DNA from: Phenylobacterium sp.
GTDB taxonomy: Bacteria > Pseudomonadota > Alphaproteobacteria > Caulobacterales > Caulobacteraceae
DNA length: 64,000 bases
Reading direction: 5' to 3'
Assembly: GCF_004799515.1 (NCBI RefSeq)
Contig: NZ_SSMX01000027.1
Coordinates: 1-64,000, forward strand
Of the stretch, positions 37,416 to 47,413 are shown in pieces. Within the stretch, counting starts at the first letter, position 1; each line of letters begins with the position of its first letter. Below the pieces are notes generated by a model. It made no database searches and was not told the origin of the DNA. It saw only the letters and a program-made list of their open reading frames with translations. The position numbers and the translations under genes are program-made.

Positions 37416-39748
37416 CAGAATTTCGCTCCAATGGTGCCTTCGATCGTCCGGCCGGCCTGGAAGAGGTAGAGGCCGGTGTCGGTGGTGGAATGCAGCACCG
37501 CGCCGGTGAAGGAGGTGATGTCGCGCTTGTCGGCCAGGTTGAAGACCTGCAGCTTCGCCCAGTAGCGGGGGGTGAAGTCGTAGCGGACCGCGACGTCGAT
37601 GCTGTCATAGCCCGGCAGCTCCACCGCCTGGCCGCCGGTGTAGGTGGCCACGTACTGGCCGGACCGCTTGTAGGTCAGCGAGCCGGACCAGTCCTGGTAG
37701 TGGTAGATGGCGCCGGCCGCCGCGGTGTACTTCGGCGCATTGGCCAGGGTCTCGGCCGGCGAGGCGGCGATGCCCGCTGCGGGGTCGGCGGCGGTGGCCA
37801 GCTGCTTGGCGGTGTTGATCGAGCCGTTGACGAAGAAGGTGACCCCGAACGGCGCGGCGTAGGCCGCCTCGCCTTCCACGCCCGAGTACTGGCCCTTGCC
37901 GACGTTGCAGAAGCCGGCGGTCGTGGCGGTGGAGTTGCCGGACGTCGGGTCGGGGATGTTGCAGGCCTGGACGAGGTCGGTGACGTCGACGCGGTAGACG
38001 TCGGCGTCGGCGGTGAACTGGCCGTGGGTGTAGACCGTGCCGGTCTGGTAGCTGATCGACTGCTGCGGCCGCAGGGACTGCAGGTTGACCCCCGTCACGT
38101 AGAGCGCCGACAGCGAGGGGACCAGGAAGCCCGTGGCGGCCTGGCCGTAGACCGACCAGTCCTTGGTGATGCGGTAGTTGGCGGTCAGGAAATACAGGGT
38201 CTTGTCATAGGTGTTGGAGCCCACCAGCGGCTGGTTCTTCGCTCCGCCCGCGGTGCTTTCGTCGGCCGCATCCACGTCGCGGCGGAAGTTCACGTACTTC
38301 ACGCCCGGCTGGATCGTCAGGTTGTCCAGCGGCCGCCATTCGAAGTCGGCGAACAGCTGGTACTGCAGCCACTTGGAGTTCTCCTGCAGCTTGGCGTTGG
38401 TGGTGAACGGGAAGGCCGGCGGGTGGAACTTGTCGTCGGCGATCCCCAGGGTGAAGTCGCGGAACAGGTTGTGGCGGTTGGTCGAGGAGGTCTCGACCAG
38501 GGCGCCGGCCTTCAACGTGCCGAAGCCGAAGTCGTCGTTGAGGCGCACGATATCGCCTTGGACCCGATACTCGTTCAGCTTGTCATAGCCGCCGATGTCA
38601 TTGGCGCTCTGCGGCGCGGTCGTGATGTTCGGCGGCGAGGTGTTCGGCCCGCCGATCAGCCCGGTGATGTCGTTCACCGAGGTTGTCTTGTTGGCGTAGA
38701 AGTAGGTGTAGAGCTGGTTCTCCGCCGTGATCTTCGGCGTGAATGAGCCCTTCAGGTCGATGTATTCGAAGTCGCTGGTCTTGTACTCGTAGTTCAGCTT
38801 GTAATTGTGCTCATCGCCCGGCAGCGCGTCGAGGGCGAAGTCCTTGCCGTAGAGCTGCACCTGCTGCCAGGTCGCGCCGGGTCCGGCGTCGGACAGGTTG
38901 AAATAGGTCTGCTCCATCGCGCCGAAGGCGGTCAGCGTCCAGTCGGAGCCCAGCGGCTGCACGAACTTGACCATCTCGTTGTTCGCATAGCCGCCCGAGT
39001 GGCTGAGTTCGCCGTCGGAACGGCGCAGGTCGAGGTTGAACAGGAGTTTGCCGCCGCCGGGCAGTTCGCCGGTGTTGATCGTCGTGACCGAGGCCTGGGT
39101 GTTGAACGAGCCGGCCGTGAGCCGCTCGGCGAAGCTGCGGTCCGAAGTCGGATCGAGGGAGAAGAAGTGGATCGCGCCGCCCAGGTTCGCCTGGCCGAGG
39201 TCGCCGGCCGCACCCGGACCGCGGTCGATGACCACCGCCTGCAGGGTCGAGGCGGGGAAGTAGGAGGCCGAGTGGTGGGTCGGGTCGTTGGTGTCGCCGA
39301 AGGCGATGCCGTCAAAGGTCAGGTTGAACTGGCCGTCCTGGAAGCCGCGCAGGGTCAGCGTGTTGTACTCGCCGATGCCGCCGCCGTTCGAGGTGATGCC
39401 GGAGACCGAGGGCGCGATGCTGGCGACCGTGGTCCAGTCGCCCGTCTCCGGCGTGGCCAGGCGGATGAAGGCGTTGCTGACGATCGACTCCGGCTGCATC
39501 TCAACGAGCGAGGCCTTCGACGGCGCGTCCTGCGCGGCCTTGTTGGGCTCGGCGGTGACGATCACCTCCGAAACGTCGGTGCCCTCGGCGCCCGCGCCGG
39601 TCATGGGGCGCGGCGCGGTGGCCGTCGGCGCGGCGTCGCCGGCGGCGGCCTCCGCCGCGAACGCCGGGGCGGCGACGACCGCCAGGCCCAGGCTGATCGC
39701 CGTACCGCAGAGAAGCCGCGAAATGGCGGCGGAATGGCTGGTGCGCAT
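37415..39748 (-). CDS. TonB-dependent outer-membrane receptor
   Basis: A 777-residue receptor. Signal RLLCGTAISLGLAVVAAPAF ending at AFA-AE. A TonB-box-like VSEVIVTAEPNK is followed by the plug domain (NTLTLRGFQDGQFNLTFDGI, FPASTLQAVVIDRGPGAAGD) and a 22-strand barrel ending in aromatic TIEGTIGAKF. No N-terminal signalling extension, so not FecA-type. The coupled PAP2 phosphatase and the divergent two-component system suggest uptake of a phosphorylated or phosphate-regulated substrate; iron chelates cannot be excluded. Confidence 0.93.
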   Translation of the reverse strand: MRTSHSAAISRLLCGTAISLGLAVVAAPAFAAEAAAGDAAPTATAPRPMTGAGAEGTDVSEVIVTAEPNKAAQDAPSKASLVEMQPESIVSNAFIRLATPETGDWTTVASIAPSVSGITSNGGGIGEYNTLTLRGFQDGQFNLTFDGIAFGDTNDPTHHSASYFPASTLQAVVIDRGPGAAGDLGQANLGGAIHFFSLDPTSDRSFAERLTAGSFNTQASVTTINTGELPGGGKLLFNLDLRRSDGELSHSGGYANNEMVKFVQPLGSDWTLTAFGAMEQTYFNLSDAGPGATWQQVQLYGKDFALDALPGDEHNYKLNYEYKTSDFEYIDLKGSFTPKITAENQLYTYFYANKTTSVNDITGLIGGPNTSPPNITTAPQSANDIGGYDKLNEYRVQGDIVRLNDDFGFGTLKAGALVETSSTNRHNLFRDFTLGIADDKFHPPAFPFTTNAKLQENSKWLQYQLFADFEWRPLDNLTIQPGVKYVNFRRDVDAADESTAGGAKNQPLVGSNTYDKTLYFLTANYRITKDWSVYGQAATGFLVPSLSALYVTGVNLQSLRPQQSISYQTGTVYTHGQFTADADVYRVDVTDLVQACNIPDPTSGNSTATTAGFCNVGKGQYSGVEGEAAYAAPFGVTFFVNGSINTAKQLATAADPAAGIAASPAETLANAPKYTAAAGAIYHYQDWSGSLTYKRSGQYVATYTGGQAVELPGYDSIDVAVRYDFTPRYWAKLQVFNLADKRDITSFTGAVLHSTTDTGLYLFQAGRTIEGTIGAKF

Positions 39749-39827
39749 GAATGATCCCCCCTGAAACTCGCCGGGGAAACACGATCAAGCGGCCGAAAGT
39801 ACAAGTTACAGAAACGTCGCCGATATT

Positions 39828-39919
39828 TGACAGATCTATGACACCCTAGACACTGGTTTGAATTTATTGGTTATTTCGAGAACCGTCACATAAGCTACAT
39901 CGATATTGAGATATCTCAA
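39828..39919. promoter_or_regulatory. Regulatory sites between TonB receptor and two-component genes
   Basis: Direct repeat TGACA at 39828-39832 and 39839-39843, exactly 11 bp apart as for OmpR/PhoB-family sites, and a 14-bp perfect palindrome TTGAGATATCTCAA at 39906-39919, 34 bases before the regulator ATG. The 204-base gap is AT-rich relative to its surroundings. Confidence 0.55.
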
Positions 39920-39952
39920 CCTGACACGCGCTTGCCAGGCGGAAACGATCCG

Positions 39953-40729
39953 ATGATGCTTCTCTCTTCGTCCGAGGCGGGCCGCCGCCCGCGCCGGGCG
40001 CGCCCGGCCGGCGCGACGCCCGCCCCGCAGTCCGCGCCCGCCGCCCTGCGCGTGCTGATCGTCGAGGACGACGTGGAGGCCGCGCAGCACATGGCCGACG
40101 ACCTCGCCGCCCGCGGCATTGAAGCGGCGCTGGTCCACGACGGGCTGCAAGCGCTGGAGCCCGGCGTGGGCGACGGAGCCTTCGACGTGCTGATCGTCGA
40201 CCGCATGCTGCCGGGCCGCGACGGCCTTTCGGTGCTGAAGGCGCTGCGCCAACGCGGCGTGGAGACCCCGGCCCTGTTCCTGACCGCCATGGGCGCGGTG
40301 GCCGACCGCGTCATGGGCCTTCAGGCCGGGGGCGACGACTATGTGGTCAAGCCGATCGATTCCGAGGAGCTGGCCGCCCGCGTGCAGGCCCTGGCGCGCC
40401 GGCGCGTCCGGCCCGCGGCCCCGGAGACCACGGCCCTCACCTGCGGCGACCTGGAGCTGGACCGGCTGCAGCGCAAGGTCCGCCGCGGCGGCCAGCCGAT
40501 CGCGCTCTTGCCGCTGGAATACCGCCTCCTGGAATTCCTGCTGCTGAGCCGCGGCCAGCCGGTGACCCGCAAGATGCTGCTGGAGGAGGTCTGGGGCTTC
40601 CGCTTCGACCCGCGCACCAACATTGTCGAGACTCACATCAGCCGCCTGCGCGCCAAGCTGAGCGAGGGCGGCGCGGCGCCCCTGATCCACACCATCCGCG
40701 GAGCGGGCTATGTCATCCAGGACGTCTGA
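39953..40729 (+). CDS. OmpR-family response regulator
   Basis: A 258-residue regulator with a receiver domain (VLIVEDDVEAAQHMADDL; phosphoacceptor Asp about residue 82 in LIVDRMLPGRDG; Lys in VVKPIDSEEL) and a winged-helix DNA-binding domain (LLPLEYRLLEFLLLSRGQPV, then FDPRTNIVETHISRLRAKL). A 35-residue Arg/Ala/Pro front precedes the receiver. Start is one of the ATGs at 39953/39956. Overlaps the kinase gene by 20 bases. Likely controls the divergent TonB receptor-phosphatase operon. Confidence 0.92.
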   Translation: MMLLSSSEAGRRPRRARPAGATPAPQSAPAALRVLIVEDDVEAAQHMADDLAARGIEAALVHDGLQALEPGVGDGAFDVLIVDRMLPGRDGLSVLKALRQRGVETPALFLTAMGAVADRVMGLQAGGDDYVVKPIDSEELAARVQALARRRVRPAAPETTALTCGDLELDRLQRKVRRGGQPIALLPLEYRLLEFLLLSRGQPVTRKMLLEEVWGFRFDPRTNIVETHISRLRAKLSEGGAAPLIHTIRGAGYVIQDV

Positions 40730-42077
40730 GCCGGCCGTCGGCCTGCTGCGCCGGACCTGGCGGCGCACCGGCGCCCGGGTGCTGACCCTGCAGGCGGTGG
40801 CCCTGGTGCTGGCCTTCGCCGTGGCCGGCGCGCTGGCCAGTCTCTCCATCCGCCAGATCAGCGAGCGGGCCTACCGCGCCGATGTGCTGGGCGAGATCGC
40901 CTCGCTGAACGACGAGGCGCTGCACAAGGGCGTGGGCCACCTGCCCTACACCGTCACCAAGCGTTTGCGGCTCTGGCACGGCTTCGAATACGGCATCTCC
41001 GGCGCAGGCGGCGCCTATCTGGCGGGCGACGCCAGCCTGGCGCGGCTCGGCCGCCCGGGCTGGACCCGGCGGGCGGCGGCCAAGGGCCTGGTCCTGGCCT
41101 ACACCGAACCCCTGACCGGCGGCGGCTGGCTGACCGTGGGGCGCGACCTCTCCGCCGAGCAGCGGCAGATGCGGGAGCTCTCCGTCCTGCTCGCCCTCTG
41201 CGGCGCGGCGGGCGTCCTGATCTGCCTGGCGACCGCCTACCTGACCACCCGCTGGACCTGGCGGCGGCTGGACGAGCTCTCCGCGACGGCGGCCCTGGTG
41301 GCGGCGGGGCGGCTGGACGTCCGCGCGCCGGTGAAGAGCGCCACGGCCCCCGACGAGATGGACGACCTCAGCCTGGCGCTGAACCTGATGCTGGACCGGA
41401 TCAGCCGGCTGGTGGACCAACTGCGCCGCGTGACCACCGACGTGGCCCACGACATGCGCCGGCCCATGACCCGCCTGCGTCAGAAGCTCGAACGGCTGGC
41501 TCGCACCGCCGAAGCGACGCCGGCGGTGGCCGCCGAGGTGCGCCGGCTCGACGCCGAGTTCATGGAGATCCTCCACACCTTCGACGCCCTCCTGCAGCTC
41601 GCCGAGATCGAGGGCAGCGCCGCGCCGGAGACCCTGATCGACCTCACCGAAGTGGCCGAGCGGGTGGCCGAGGCCCTGCGGCCGGATATCGAGGACTCCG
41701 GCCGGGCGCTGGACGCGCACATGGAGAAGGCCCGGGTGCGCGGCGACACCGACCTGGTGGCCCAGGCGCTCGCCAACCTCCTGGAAAATGCGCTGCGCCA
41801 CACGCCGGCCGGCACGCGCATCGAGCTGGCGGTGGAGGAGAACGGCGGGGCGCCGAAGCTGGTGGTGCGCGACAACGGCCCAGGCATCGCGGCCGATCAA
41901 CGCGACCTGGCGCTGGCCCCGCTGGGCCGGCTGGAGGCCAGCCGGAGCACCCCGGGTTCGGGCCTGGGCCTGGCCATCGCCTCGTCGGTGGCCACCTGGC
42001 ACGGCGCGCGGCTGGAGCTGACCGACGCCGGCCCTGGCCTGGAGGTCTCGATCGCCTTCCCGGCCACGCGCCGCTAG
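40710..42077 (+). CDS. Sensor histidine kinase
   Basis: A 455-residue inner-membrane kinase: TM1 about residues 25-47, a periplasmic loop of about 100 residues, TM2 about 152-174, HAMP, then the H box DVAHDMRRPMTRLRQKLE (His about 246; MRRP rather than the usual LRTP). ATP-binding boxes are NLLENALRHTP (N), VRDNGPGIAA (G1) and GSGLGLAIASSVA (G2). Partner of the preceding regulator. Its stop codon overlaps the stop of the convergent aldo/keto reductase gene on the palindrome CTAG. Confidence 0.93.
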   Translation: MSSRTSEPAVGLLRRTWRRTGARVLTLQAVALVLAFAVAGALASLSIRQISERAYRADVLGEIASLNDEALHKGVGHLPYTVTKRLRLWHGFEYGISGAGGAYLAGDASLARLGRPGWTRRAAAKGLVLAYTEPLTGGGWLTVGRDLSAEQRQMRELSVLLALCGAAGVLICLATAYLTTRWTWRRLDELSATAALVAAGRLDVRAPVKSATAPDEMDDLSLALNLMLDRISRLVDQLRRVTTDVAHDMRRPMTRLRQKLERLARTAEATPAVAAEVRRLDAEFMEILHTFDALLQLAEIEGSAAPETLIDLTEVAERVAEALRPDIEDSGRALDAHMEKARVRGDTDLVAQALANLLENALRHTPAGTRIELAVEENGGAPKLVVRDNGPGIAADQRDLALAPLGRLEASRSTPGSGLGLAIASSVATWHGARLELTDAGPGLEVSIAFPATRR

Positions 42078-43078
42078 GCGGCTTCCGCCTCGGCGGGCGT
42101 CAGCTCGGTGTCCACGGTGGCCTGCATGAAGGCCGGATAGCGCGGGCCGGCGACGGTGCGCTCGTTCACCAGGGCGTCGACCCGCCCGACCATCTCCGCC
42201 GACAGGGCTATCCCGGCCGCCGCGGCGTTCTCGCGCATGTGGTCGGGGCTGGTGGTGCCGGGGATCGAGACGATGGTCGGGTCCTTGGCCATCAGCCAGG
42301 CCAGGCACAGCTGGGCCGGCGTGCAAGGGACCTCCGCCGCCAGGGCCTCGAAGGCGGACAGCAGTTTCAGGTTGGCCGCGAACGCCTCGCCCTGGAAGCG
42401 TGGCATGGCGATCCGCATGTCGCCCTCCTGGAACGCCGCCGGATCGCGCGCGCCGCCGGCCAGGAAGCCGCGGCCGACTGGCGAGAAGGCCACCAGCGTC
42501 GTCCCCAGTTCGTGGCAGGCGTCGATCAGCGCGATCTCCGGATTGCGGGTCCAGGGCGAATATTCGTTCTGCACCGCGGCGATCGGATGGACGGCGTGGG
42601 CGCGCCGCAGGGTCGGGCCGGAGACCTCCGACAGGCCGATGGTCCTGATCTTGCCCTCCGCCACCAGGTCGGCGAGCGCGCCGACGCTGTCCTCGATCGG
42701 CACGCGCTTGTCCCAGCGGTGCAGGTAGTAGAGGTCGATGACCTCGGTCTTCAGCCGCTTCAGGCTGCGCTCGCAGGTGTCCTTGATGTTGGCGGGACTG
42801 CCGTCGATCCGGCGTTCGTCGCCCACGGTGAGGCCGCACTTGGACGCCAGCACGATCTCGTTCCGGTGCGGCCCCAGCACCTCGCCCACCAGGGTCTCGT
42901 TGTGGCCCACGCCATAGACCGCGGCGGTGTCGAAGAAGGTGTAGCCGGCGTCGAGCGCGCCCTTCAGCACCTCTTCGGCCCGCGCGCGCGGCGCGGCCGG
43001 GCCGTAACCGTGGGAGAGGCTCATGCACCCCAGGCCGATGGCCGAGACCTCGAACGGGCCGATGCTGCGGGTTTCCAT
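42074..43078 (-). CDS. Aldo/keto reductase
   Basis: A 334-residue NADPH-dependent oxidoreductase with a TIM barrel. Catalytic residues: Asp in FFDTAAVYG, Tyr of the same AVYG, Lys in VLASKCGL and His in YYLHRWDK. NADPH is bound by IPGTTSPDHMRENA. The type (IGLGCMSLSHGYG start) is that of the AKR13/YajO-like group reducing aldehydes. Start ATG at 43078; the open frame upstream lacks similarity. Confidence 0.92.
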   Translation of the reverse strand: METRSIGPFEVSAIGLGCMSLSHGYGPAAPRARAEEVLKGALDAGYTFFDTAAVYGVGHNETLVGEVLGPHRNEIVLASKCGLTVGDERRIDGSPANIKDTCERSLKRLKTEVIDLYYLHRWDKRVPIEDSVGALADLVAEGKIRTIGLSEVSGPTLRRAHAVHPIAAVQNEYSPWTRNPEIALIDACHELGTTLVAFSPVGRGFLAGGARDPAAFQEGDMRIAMPRFQGEAFAANLKLLSAFEALAAEVPCTPAQLCLAWLMAKDPTIVSIPGTTSPDHMRENAAAAGIALSAEMVGRVDALVNERTVAGPRYPAFMQATVDTELTPAEAEAA

Positions 43079-43308
43079 GGACGCGCCTTCCGTGATGCTG
43101 CTGCGGGGCAGAAACGGATTGGCCGGCGCCGCGTCAAGCCTGACGTCCTGACCGGCCACCGCTGGCCCCTCACGGTCCGCCGTCTGTCCCAGGGCGGACC
43201 TCGGACAACCCGCCGGCCCCGCCGCTTGTCCCTGGGCGCTGGCGGAGCGGCGAGGCAGGATGATCCTGCGCCAGCCGGACGGAGCCCGGCCTCAAGGAGC
43301 GTTTCGAC

Positions 43309-45213
43309 ATGCGTAAGGGGATCTGGCTGGCCGGCGCGGCGGCGGCGCTGTTGGCGGGCGCGGCGACCGCCGACGAATGGGGCGCCTATGGGCGCGATCC
43401 GCAGGGGACCCGCTTCTCGCCGCTCACCCAGATCAATGCGGGCAATGTCGCCAGCCTGAAGCCGGCCTGGACCTTCCACACCGGCGACATCTCCGACGGC
43501 AAGGCCAAGGGCGGCGGCCCGCGCAGCGGCTTCGAGACCACGCCCCTGATGCTGGACGGGCGGCTCTATCTGACGACGCCGTTCAACCGGGTGATCGCCC
43601 TCGATCCCGCCACGGGCCGGCAGCTCTGGGCCTTCGATCCCAGGCTCGACCGCGCCAAGCCCTATGGCGACGGCCTGATCAACCGGGGGCTGGCGGCCTG
43701 GCGGGCCGGCAAGGGCGGCGTCTGCGCCCTGCGGCTCTACGAAGCGACGCTGGACGCGCGGCTGGTCTCGGTGGACGCCGCCACCGGCAAGCCCTGCGCG
43801 GACTTCGGCCAGGGCGGCGAAGTCTCGCTGCGCGACGTCGCCCGCTACGCGCCCGGCCCGTACCACATGACCTCGCCGCCGATCGTGGTGGACGGCGTCG
43901 TAGTGGTGGGCTCGGCCATCGACGACAATGCGCGCGCCGACATGCCGGATGGCGTGGTCCGCGGCTTCGACGCCCGCAGCGGCAAGCTCATCTGGTCGTG
44001 GGAGCCGATCGCCAAGCCCAAGGACGTGGCCGACAAGGACTGGAAGACCGGCGCCGGCAACGCCTGGTCGGTGCTGAGCGCCGACCCCAAGCGCCATCTG
44101 GTCTATGTGCCGACCGGCAGCGCCAGCCCCGATTACTGGGGCGGCCTTAGGCCCGGCGACAACCGCTGGGCCAATTCGGTGGTGGCGCTGGACGCGCGCA
44201 CCGGCAAGCTCTCCTGGGGCTTCCAGCTCGTGCACCACGACCTGTGGGACTACGACACCGCCGCCGCCCCGCTCGCCACCGCCCTGACGCTCAAGGGCAA
44301 GGCGACGCCCGTGGTCATCGCCGGCAACAAGACCGGCATGGTCTTCGTGCTCGATCCGGCGACCGGCAAGCCGGTGCTGCCGGTCGAGGAACGGCCCGTG
44401 CCGCAGAGCACCCTCTATGGCGAGAAGAGCTCGCCCACCCAGCCCTTCCCGACCACCGTCCCGCCGCTGATCCCGCAGAGCCAGGGGCCGGAGGCGGTCG
44501 GCGGGCTCACCGACGCCGACCGCAAGTTCTGCGCCGAGACCATCGCCGGCCTCTCAGGCCACGCGATGTTCAGCCCGCCCAGCGAGCAGGGGATCCTGGC
44601 GATCCCGGGCAATGTCGGCGGGATCAACTGGAGCGGCTTCGCCTGGGACGCCGCGCACGGCTGGCTGATCGTCTCGGTCACCAACCTGCCCGCCAAGGTG
44701 CGGATGATCGCGGCCAAGGACTTCGTGAAGGGCGACCACGGCGATCTGCGGGCCGAGACTACGATGCAGGTGGGCACGCCCTTCGCCATGAGCCGCGACT
44801 TCCTGCGCGGGCCCTCCGGCCTGCCCTGCGTCAAGCCGCCGTTCGGCGAGCTGATGGCCGTCGATCTGGCGGCGGGCAAGATCGTCTGGCGCTCGCCCCT
44901 CGGATCGTTGGAGGAGCTCGCGCCGGACGTGGGCATCGGCAAGATCGCGCCGGGCTCCATTGTGCTGGGCGGTCCGATCGTCACGGCGGGCGGCCTGATC
45001 TTCCAGGGCGGCACCATGGACAAGACCCTGCGCGCCTTCTCCGTCGCCGACGGCAAGCTGCTCTGGAGCGGCGCCCTGCCCGCCAGCGCCCACGCCACGC
45101 CGATGACCTACGAAGCCGGCGGCAAGCAGTACGTGGTGGTCGCGGCCGGCGGCTCGGCCAAGATCGACGAGGAGGTGCAGGGCGACGCGGTGGTGGCCTA
45201 CGCCCTGCCCTAG
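43309..45213 (+). CDS. PQQ-dependent quinoprotein dehydrogenase, periplasmic
   Basis: A 634-residue beta-propeller enzyme of the glucose/quinate dehydrogenase group. Signal KGIWLAGAAAALLAGAATA. Propeller W motifs such as IALDPATGRQLWAFDP, VRGFDARSGKLIWSWEP, VVALDARTGKLSWGFQ and FVLDPATGKPVLPVEE recur. PQQ contacts include HHDLWDYDTAAAP and GGINWSGFAWD. It lacks the membrane anchor of Gcd and no cytochrome domain is fused, so electrons must go to a separate carrier. Substrate probably a sugar or cyclic polyol. No PQQ synthesis genes in this window. Confidence 0.9.
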   Translation: MRKGIWLAGAAAALLAGAATADEWGAYGRDPQGTRFSPLTQINAGNVASLKPAWTFHTGDISDGKAKGGGPRSGFETTPLMLDGRLYLTTPFNRVIALDPATGRQLWAFDPRLDRAKPYGDGLINRGLAAWRAGKGGVCALRLYEATLDARLVSVDAATGKPCADFGQGGEVSLRDVARYAPGPYHMTSPPIVVDGVVVVGSAIDDNARADMPDGVVRGFDARSGKLIWSWEPIAKPKDVADKDWKTGAGNAWSVLSADPKRHLVYVPTGSASPDYWGGLRPGDNRWANSVVALDARTGKLSWGFQLVHHDLWDYDTAAAPLATALTLKGKATPVVIAGNKTGMVFVLDPATGKPVLPVEERPVPQSTLYGEKSSPTQPFPTTVPPLIPQSQGPEAVGGLTDADRKFCAETIAGLSGHAMFSPPSEQGILAIPGNVGGINWSGFAWDAAHGWLIVSVTNLPAKVRMIAAKDFVKGDHGDLRAETTMQVGTPFAMSRDFLRGPSGLPCVKPPFGELMAVDLAAGKIVWRSPLGSLEELAPDVGIGKIAPGSIVLGGPIVTAGGLIFQGGTMDKTLRAFSVADGKLLWSGALPASAHATPMTYEAGGKQYVVVAAGGSAKIDEEVQGDAVVAYALP

Positions 45214-45572
45214 CCCGTGAGCTTCGCCGCCAGCGCCTCCAGGTCGTCCACGAACCACACCGTCTGGCCTCGATTGGACTCCCGGATGAAGTCGCGCAGC
45301 GGGGCGCTCCGCGCCTGGGCGGCCGAGATGTCGCCCAAGATCGCCACATGGACACGGTAGTTGACCAGCTTCTGCAGCACCTCGCCCGCCACGCCCGACG
45401 ACAACTTCAGGAAGTCCGGGCCGAGCCGCGCCAGCGGGATGGCGACGACGCGGACGCTCAGGCTGAAAAGGTCCCCGATCAGGCCGCTCAGTTCGTGATT
45501 GTCCGCAAGCGACGGCCCTTCGTCCGCGCAGACATAGACCGGCCGACCGCAGATGTTGCGGACTTCACCCAT
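45210..45572 (-). CDS. DUF4180 family protein
   Basis: A 120-residue alpha/beta protein: [60 protein letters not shown] and [20 protein letters not shown], ending in [15 protein letters not shown]. This matches DUF4180, a small STAS/SpoIIAA-like fold with no known function. It starts at ATG 45572, two bases after the stop of the excisionase-type regulator gene, so the two form a unit, and it overlaps the PQQ dehydrogenase stop convergently by four bases. Confidence 0.85.
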   Translation of the reverse strand: MGEVRNICGRPVYVCADEGPSLADNHELSGLIGDLFSLSVRVVAIPLARLGPDFLKLSSGVAGEVLQKLVNYRVHVAILGDISAAQARSAPLRDFIRESNRGQTVWFVDDLEALAAKLTG

Positions 45573-45574
45573 GG

Positions 45575-46057
45575 TCAGTCCTCGCTGAGCGCCTGGACCA
45601 TCTTGAGCATGGCCGCGGTGTCGGCGGGCGAGCCCACGATGATCACCTTCAGGCTGCGGCGCGCCGGGTCGTAGGCCACGTCGATGCTCATCAGGTCGGG
45701 ATGGGCGTCCTGGCCCATGCGCGCGCTGGGCAGCAGCCGCGCCAGGCGCTGGGCGACCTCCGGGCCGATGTTCGGCATGTCGACGATGCTGGTGACCCGG
45801 ATCTCCGAAGGCCCTTCGCGCGTGGACAGCGTCGCGCCGCCGGTCTCGTGGGAGATGCGGTAGTCGCCCGACGGGACGCCGGTCATCGCCTCCATCTGGC
45901 TGCGCAGGATGCGGTAGGACTTGCCGACCTTGACCGCGCGCAGCCGGCCGTCGCGGATGAACCGCAGCACGGTCTTGGGATGCAGCTTCAGCCGTTCGGC
46001 GAACTGCTCCACGGTGTAGACTTCTTCCGACATGGAGAGTCGGGGCTCCGCGTTCAT
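45575..46057 (-). CDS. Excisionase/MerR-type HTH regulator with C-terminal sensor-like domain
   Basis: A 160-residue DNA-binding protein. N-terminal helix-turn-helix [20 protein letters not shown] followed by [18 protein letters not shown] is the excisionase-family domain. The C-terminal half ([40 protein letters not shown]) looks like a small ferredoxin-like domain. Start is ATG 46057; ATG 46033 is possible. It precedes the DUF4180 gene and is divergent from an amidohydrolase gene with shared inverted sites between. Probably a local regulator rather than part of a phage. Confidence 0.85.
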   Translation of the reverse strand: MNAEPRLSMSEEVYTVEQFAERLKLHPKTVLRFIRDGRLRAVKVGKSYRILRSQMEAMTGVPSGDYRISHETGGATLSTREGPSEIRVTSIVDMPNIGPEVAQRLARLLPSARMGQDAHPDLMSIDVAYDPARRSLKVIIVGSPADTAAMLKMVQALSED

Positions 46058-46064
46058 AATCCTT

Positions 46065-46128
46065 ATTGTTCCCTATCACTCCCCATCAAGGAGTCAATTG
46101 CGTTGAAAACAGCCTTATTGGGAACAAT
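46065..46128. promoter_or_regulatory. Inverted GGGAACAAT sites between HTH regulator and amidohydrolase
   Basis: ATTGTTCCC (46065-46073) and GGGAACAAT (46120-46128) are perfect 9-bp inverted copies; each is preceded on the plus strand by CCTTATTG. One copy lies at the regulator start, the other within codons 6-9 of the amidohydrolase. They may be paired operators for looping control. Confidence 0.5.
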
Positions 46129-47413
46129 TGCCGCATTTGGCTTGGCCGGCGCTGCGGCTGCGGCGGAGGCGCCCAGCCGCTATCTGCTGGAGCCCGCGGC
46201 GGTCTGGACGGCCGGCGAGGCCCAGCCGCATGCCGGCTGGGTGGTCGCCGTCGAGGGCGAAAAGATCGTGGGCGTGGGCCCGAAGGCCGAGGTCAAGGCG
46301 CCGGCCGGCGCCCAGGTGATCTTCCTGCCCGGCCTGACGCTCACGCCCGGCCTGATCGAGCTGCACTCGCACCTCCTGCTGCACGCCTACAACGAGGTGG
46401 TCTGGGACGATCAGGTGCTGAAGGAGCCGCCGACCTACCGGGTGCTGCGCGCCGGACGCGACGCCACGCGCACCCTGATGAGCGGCTTCACCACCGAGCG
46501 CGATCTGGGCACCGAGGGCGCGGCCGACGCCGACGTGCAGCTGAAGCGCGCCATCAACGAGGGCATCCTCGCCGGGCCGCGCCTGTTCGTCGCCACCCGC
46601 GCCATCGTCGCCACCGGCAGCTACGGCCCCAAGAAGGGCTTCCGCGCCGACATGGACCTGCCGCAGGGCGCCCAGGAGGTCTCCGGCGAAGCCGAGATGA
46701 TGAAGGCGGTGCGCGAGCAGGCGGCCATGGGCGCCGACTGGATCAAGCTCTACGCCGACTACCGCACCGGCCCGAACGGCGAGACCAAGCCCACGCTCAC
46801 CGAGGAGGAGATGGCCGCCGCGGTGAAGGTGGCCCACGCCTCCGGCCGCCCGGTCGCCGTCCACGCCGCCAGCGACGAGGGCATCCACAACGCCGTGGTC
46901 GCCGGCGTCGACACCATCGAGCACGGCTATGGCGCGAGCGAAGCCACCTTTCGACTGATGAAGCAGAAGGGGATCGCCTACATCCCGACCCTCACCGCGC
47001 CCGAAGCGACCTCGATCTACTTCCAGCACTACGTCCCCGGGCAGACGCCGCCGACGCCGGCGATAACCGCCGCGGCCGAGGCGTTCAAGCGGGCGCTGGC
47101 CGTGGGCGTCACCATCGGCGCGGGCTCCGACGTCGGCGTCTTCCCGCACGGGGAAAGCTGGCGCGAGATCGCCTGGATGGTGAAGGACGGCATGACGCCC
47201 AGCCAGGCGCTCACCGCCGCCACCCAGACCAACGCGAAGATCCTCGGCCGCGAGGCCTCGCTGGGCGAGGTCAAGGCCGGCTACCTCGCCGACCTCGCCG
47301 CCTTCCAGGGCGATCCGACTAAGGACATCGCGGTCCTGAAGGACGTCCGCTTCGTCATGAAGGGCGGCAAGGTCTACCGCACGCCCGCCACCGCCGCCGG
47401 AGAGCATCCATGA
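46103..47413 (+). CDS. Exported amidohydrolase family protein
   Basis: A 436-residue metal-dependent hydrolase of the imidazolonepropionase-like/prolidase group. Start is TTG at 46103 with AAGGAG nine bases upstream, giving signal [20 protein letters not shown]. Metal ligands: [12 protein letters not shown] (HxH), Lys in [10 protein letters not shown], His in [13 protein letters not shown] and TIEHGYG, Asp in [12 protein letters not shown]. Such enzymes cleave Xaa-Pro or aryl dipeptides or lactones in the periplasm. Its TGA overlaps the ATG of the following membrane protein gene. Confidence 0.88.
   Translation: MKTALLGTIAAFGLAGAAAAAEAPSRYLLEPAAVWTAGEAQPHAGWVVAVEGEKIVGVGPKAEVKAPAGAQVIFLPGLTLTPGLIELHSHLLLHAYNEVVWDDQVLKEPPTYRVLRAGRDATRTLMSGFTTERDLGTEGAADADVQLKRAINEGILAGPRLFVATRAIVATGSYGPKKGFRADMDLPQGAQEVSGEAEMMKAVREQAAMGADWIKLYADYRTGPNGETKPTLTEEEMAAAVKVAHASGRPVAVHAASDEGIHNAVVAGVDTIEHGYGASEATFRLMKQKGIAYIPTLTAPEATSIYFQHYVPGQTPPTPAITAAAEAFKRALAVGVTIGAGSDVGVFPHGESWREIAWMVKDGMTPSQALTAATQTNAKILGREASLGEVKAGYLADLAAFQGDPTKDIAVLKDVRFVMKGGKVYRTPATAAGEHP

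Noticed and set aside
45575..46057. Excisionase-like gene as a prophage remnant
   Set aside because: No integrase, capsid or att repeats nearby; the HTH is shared by many ordinary regulators and it pairs with DUF4180.
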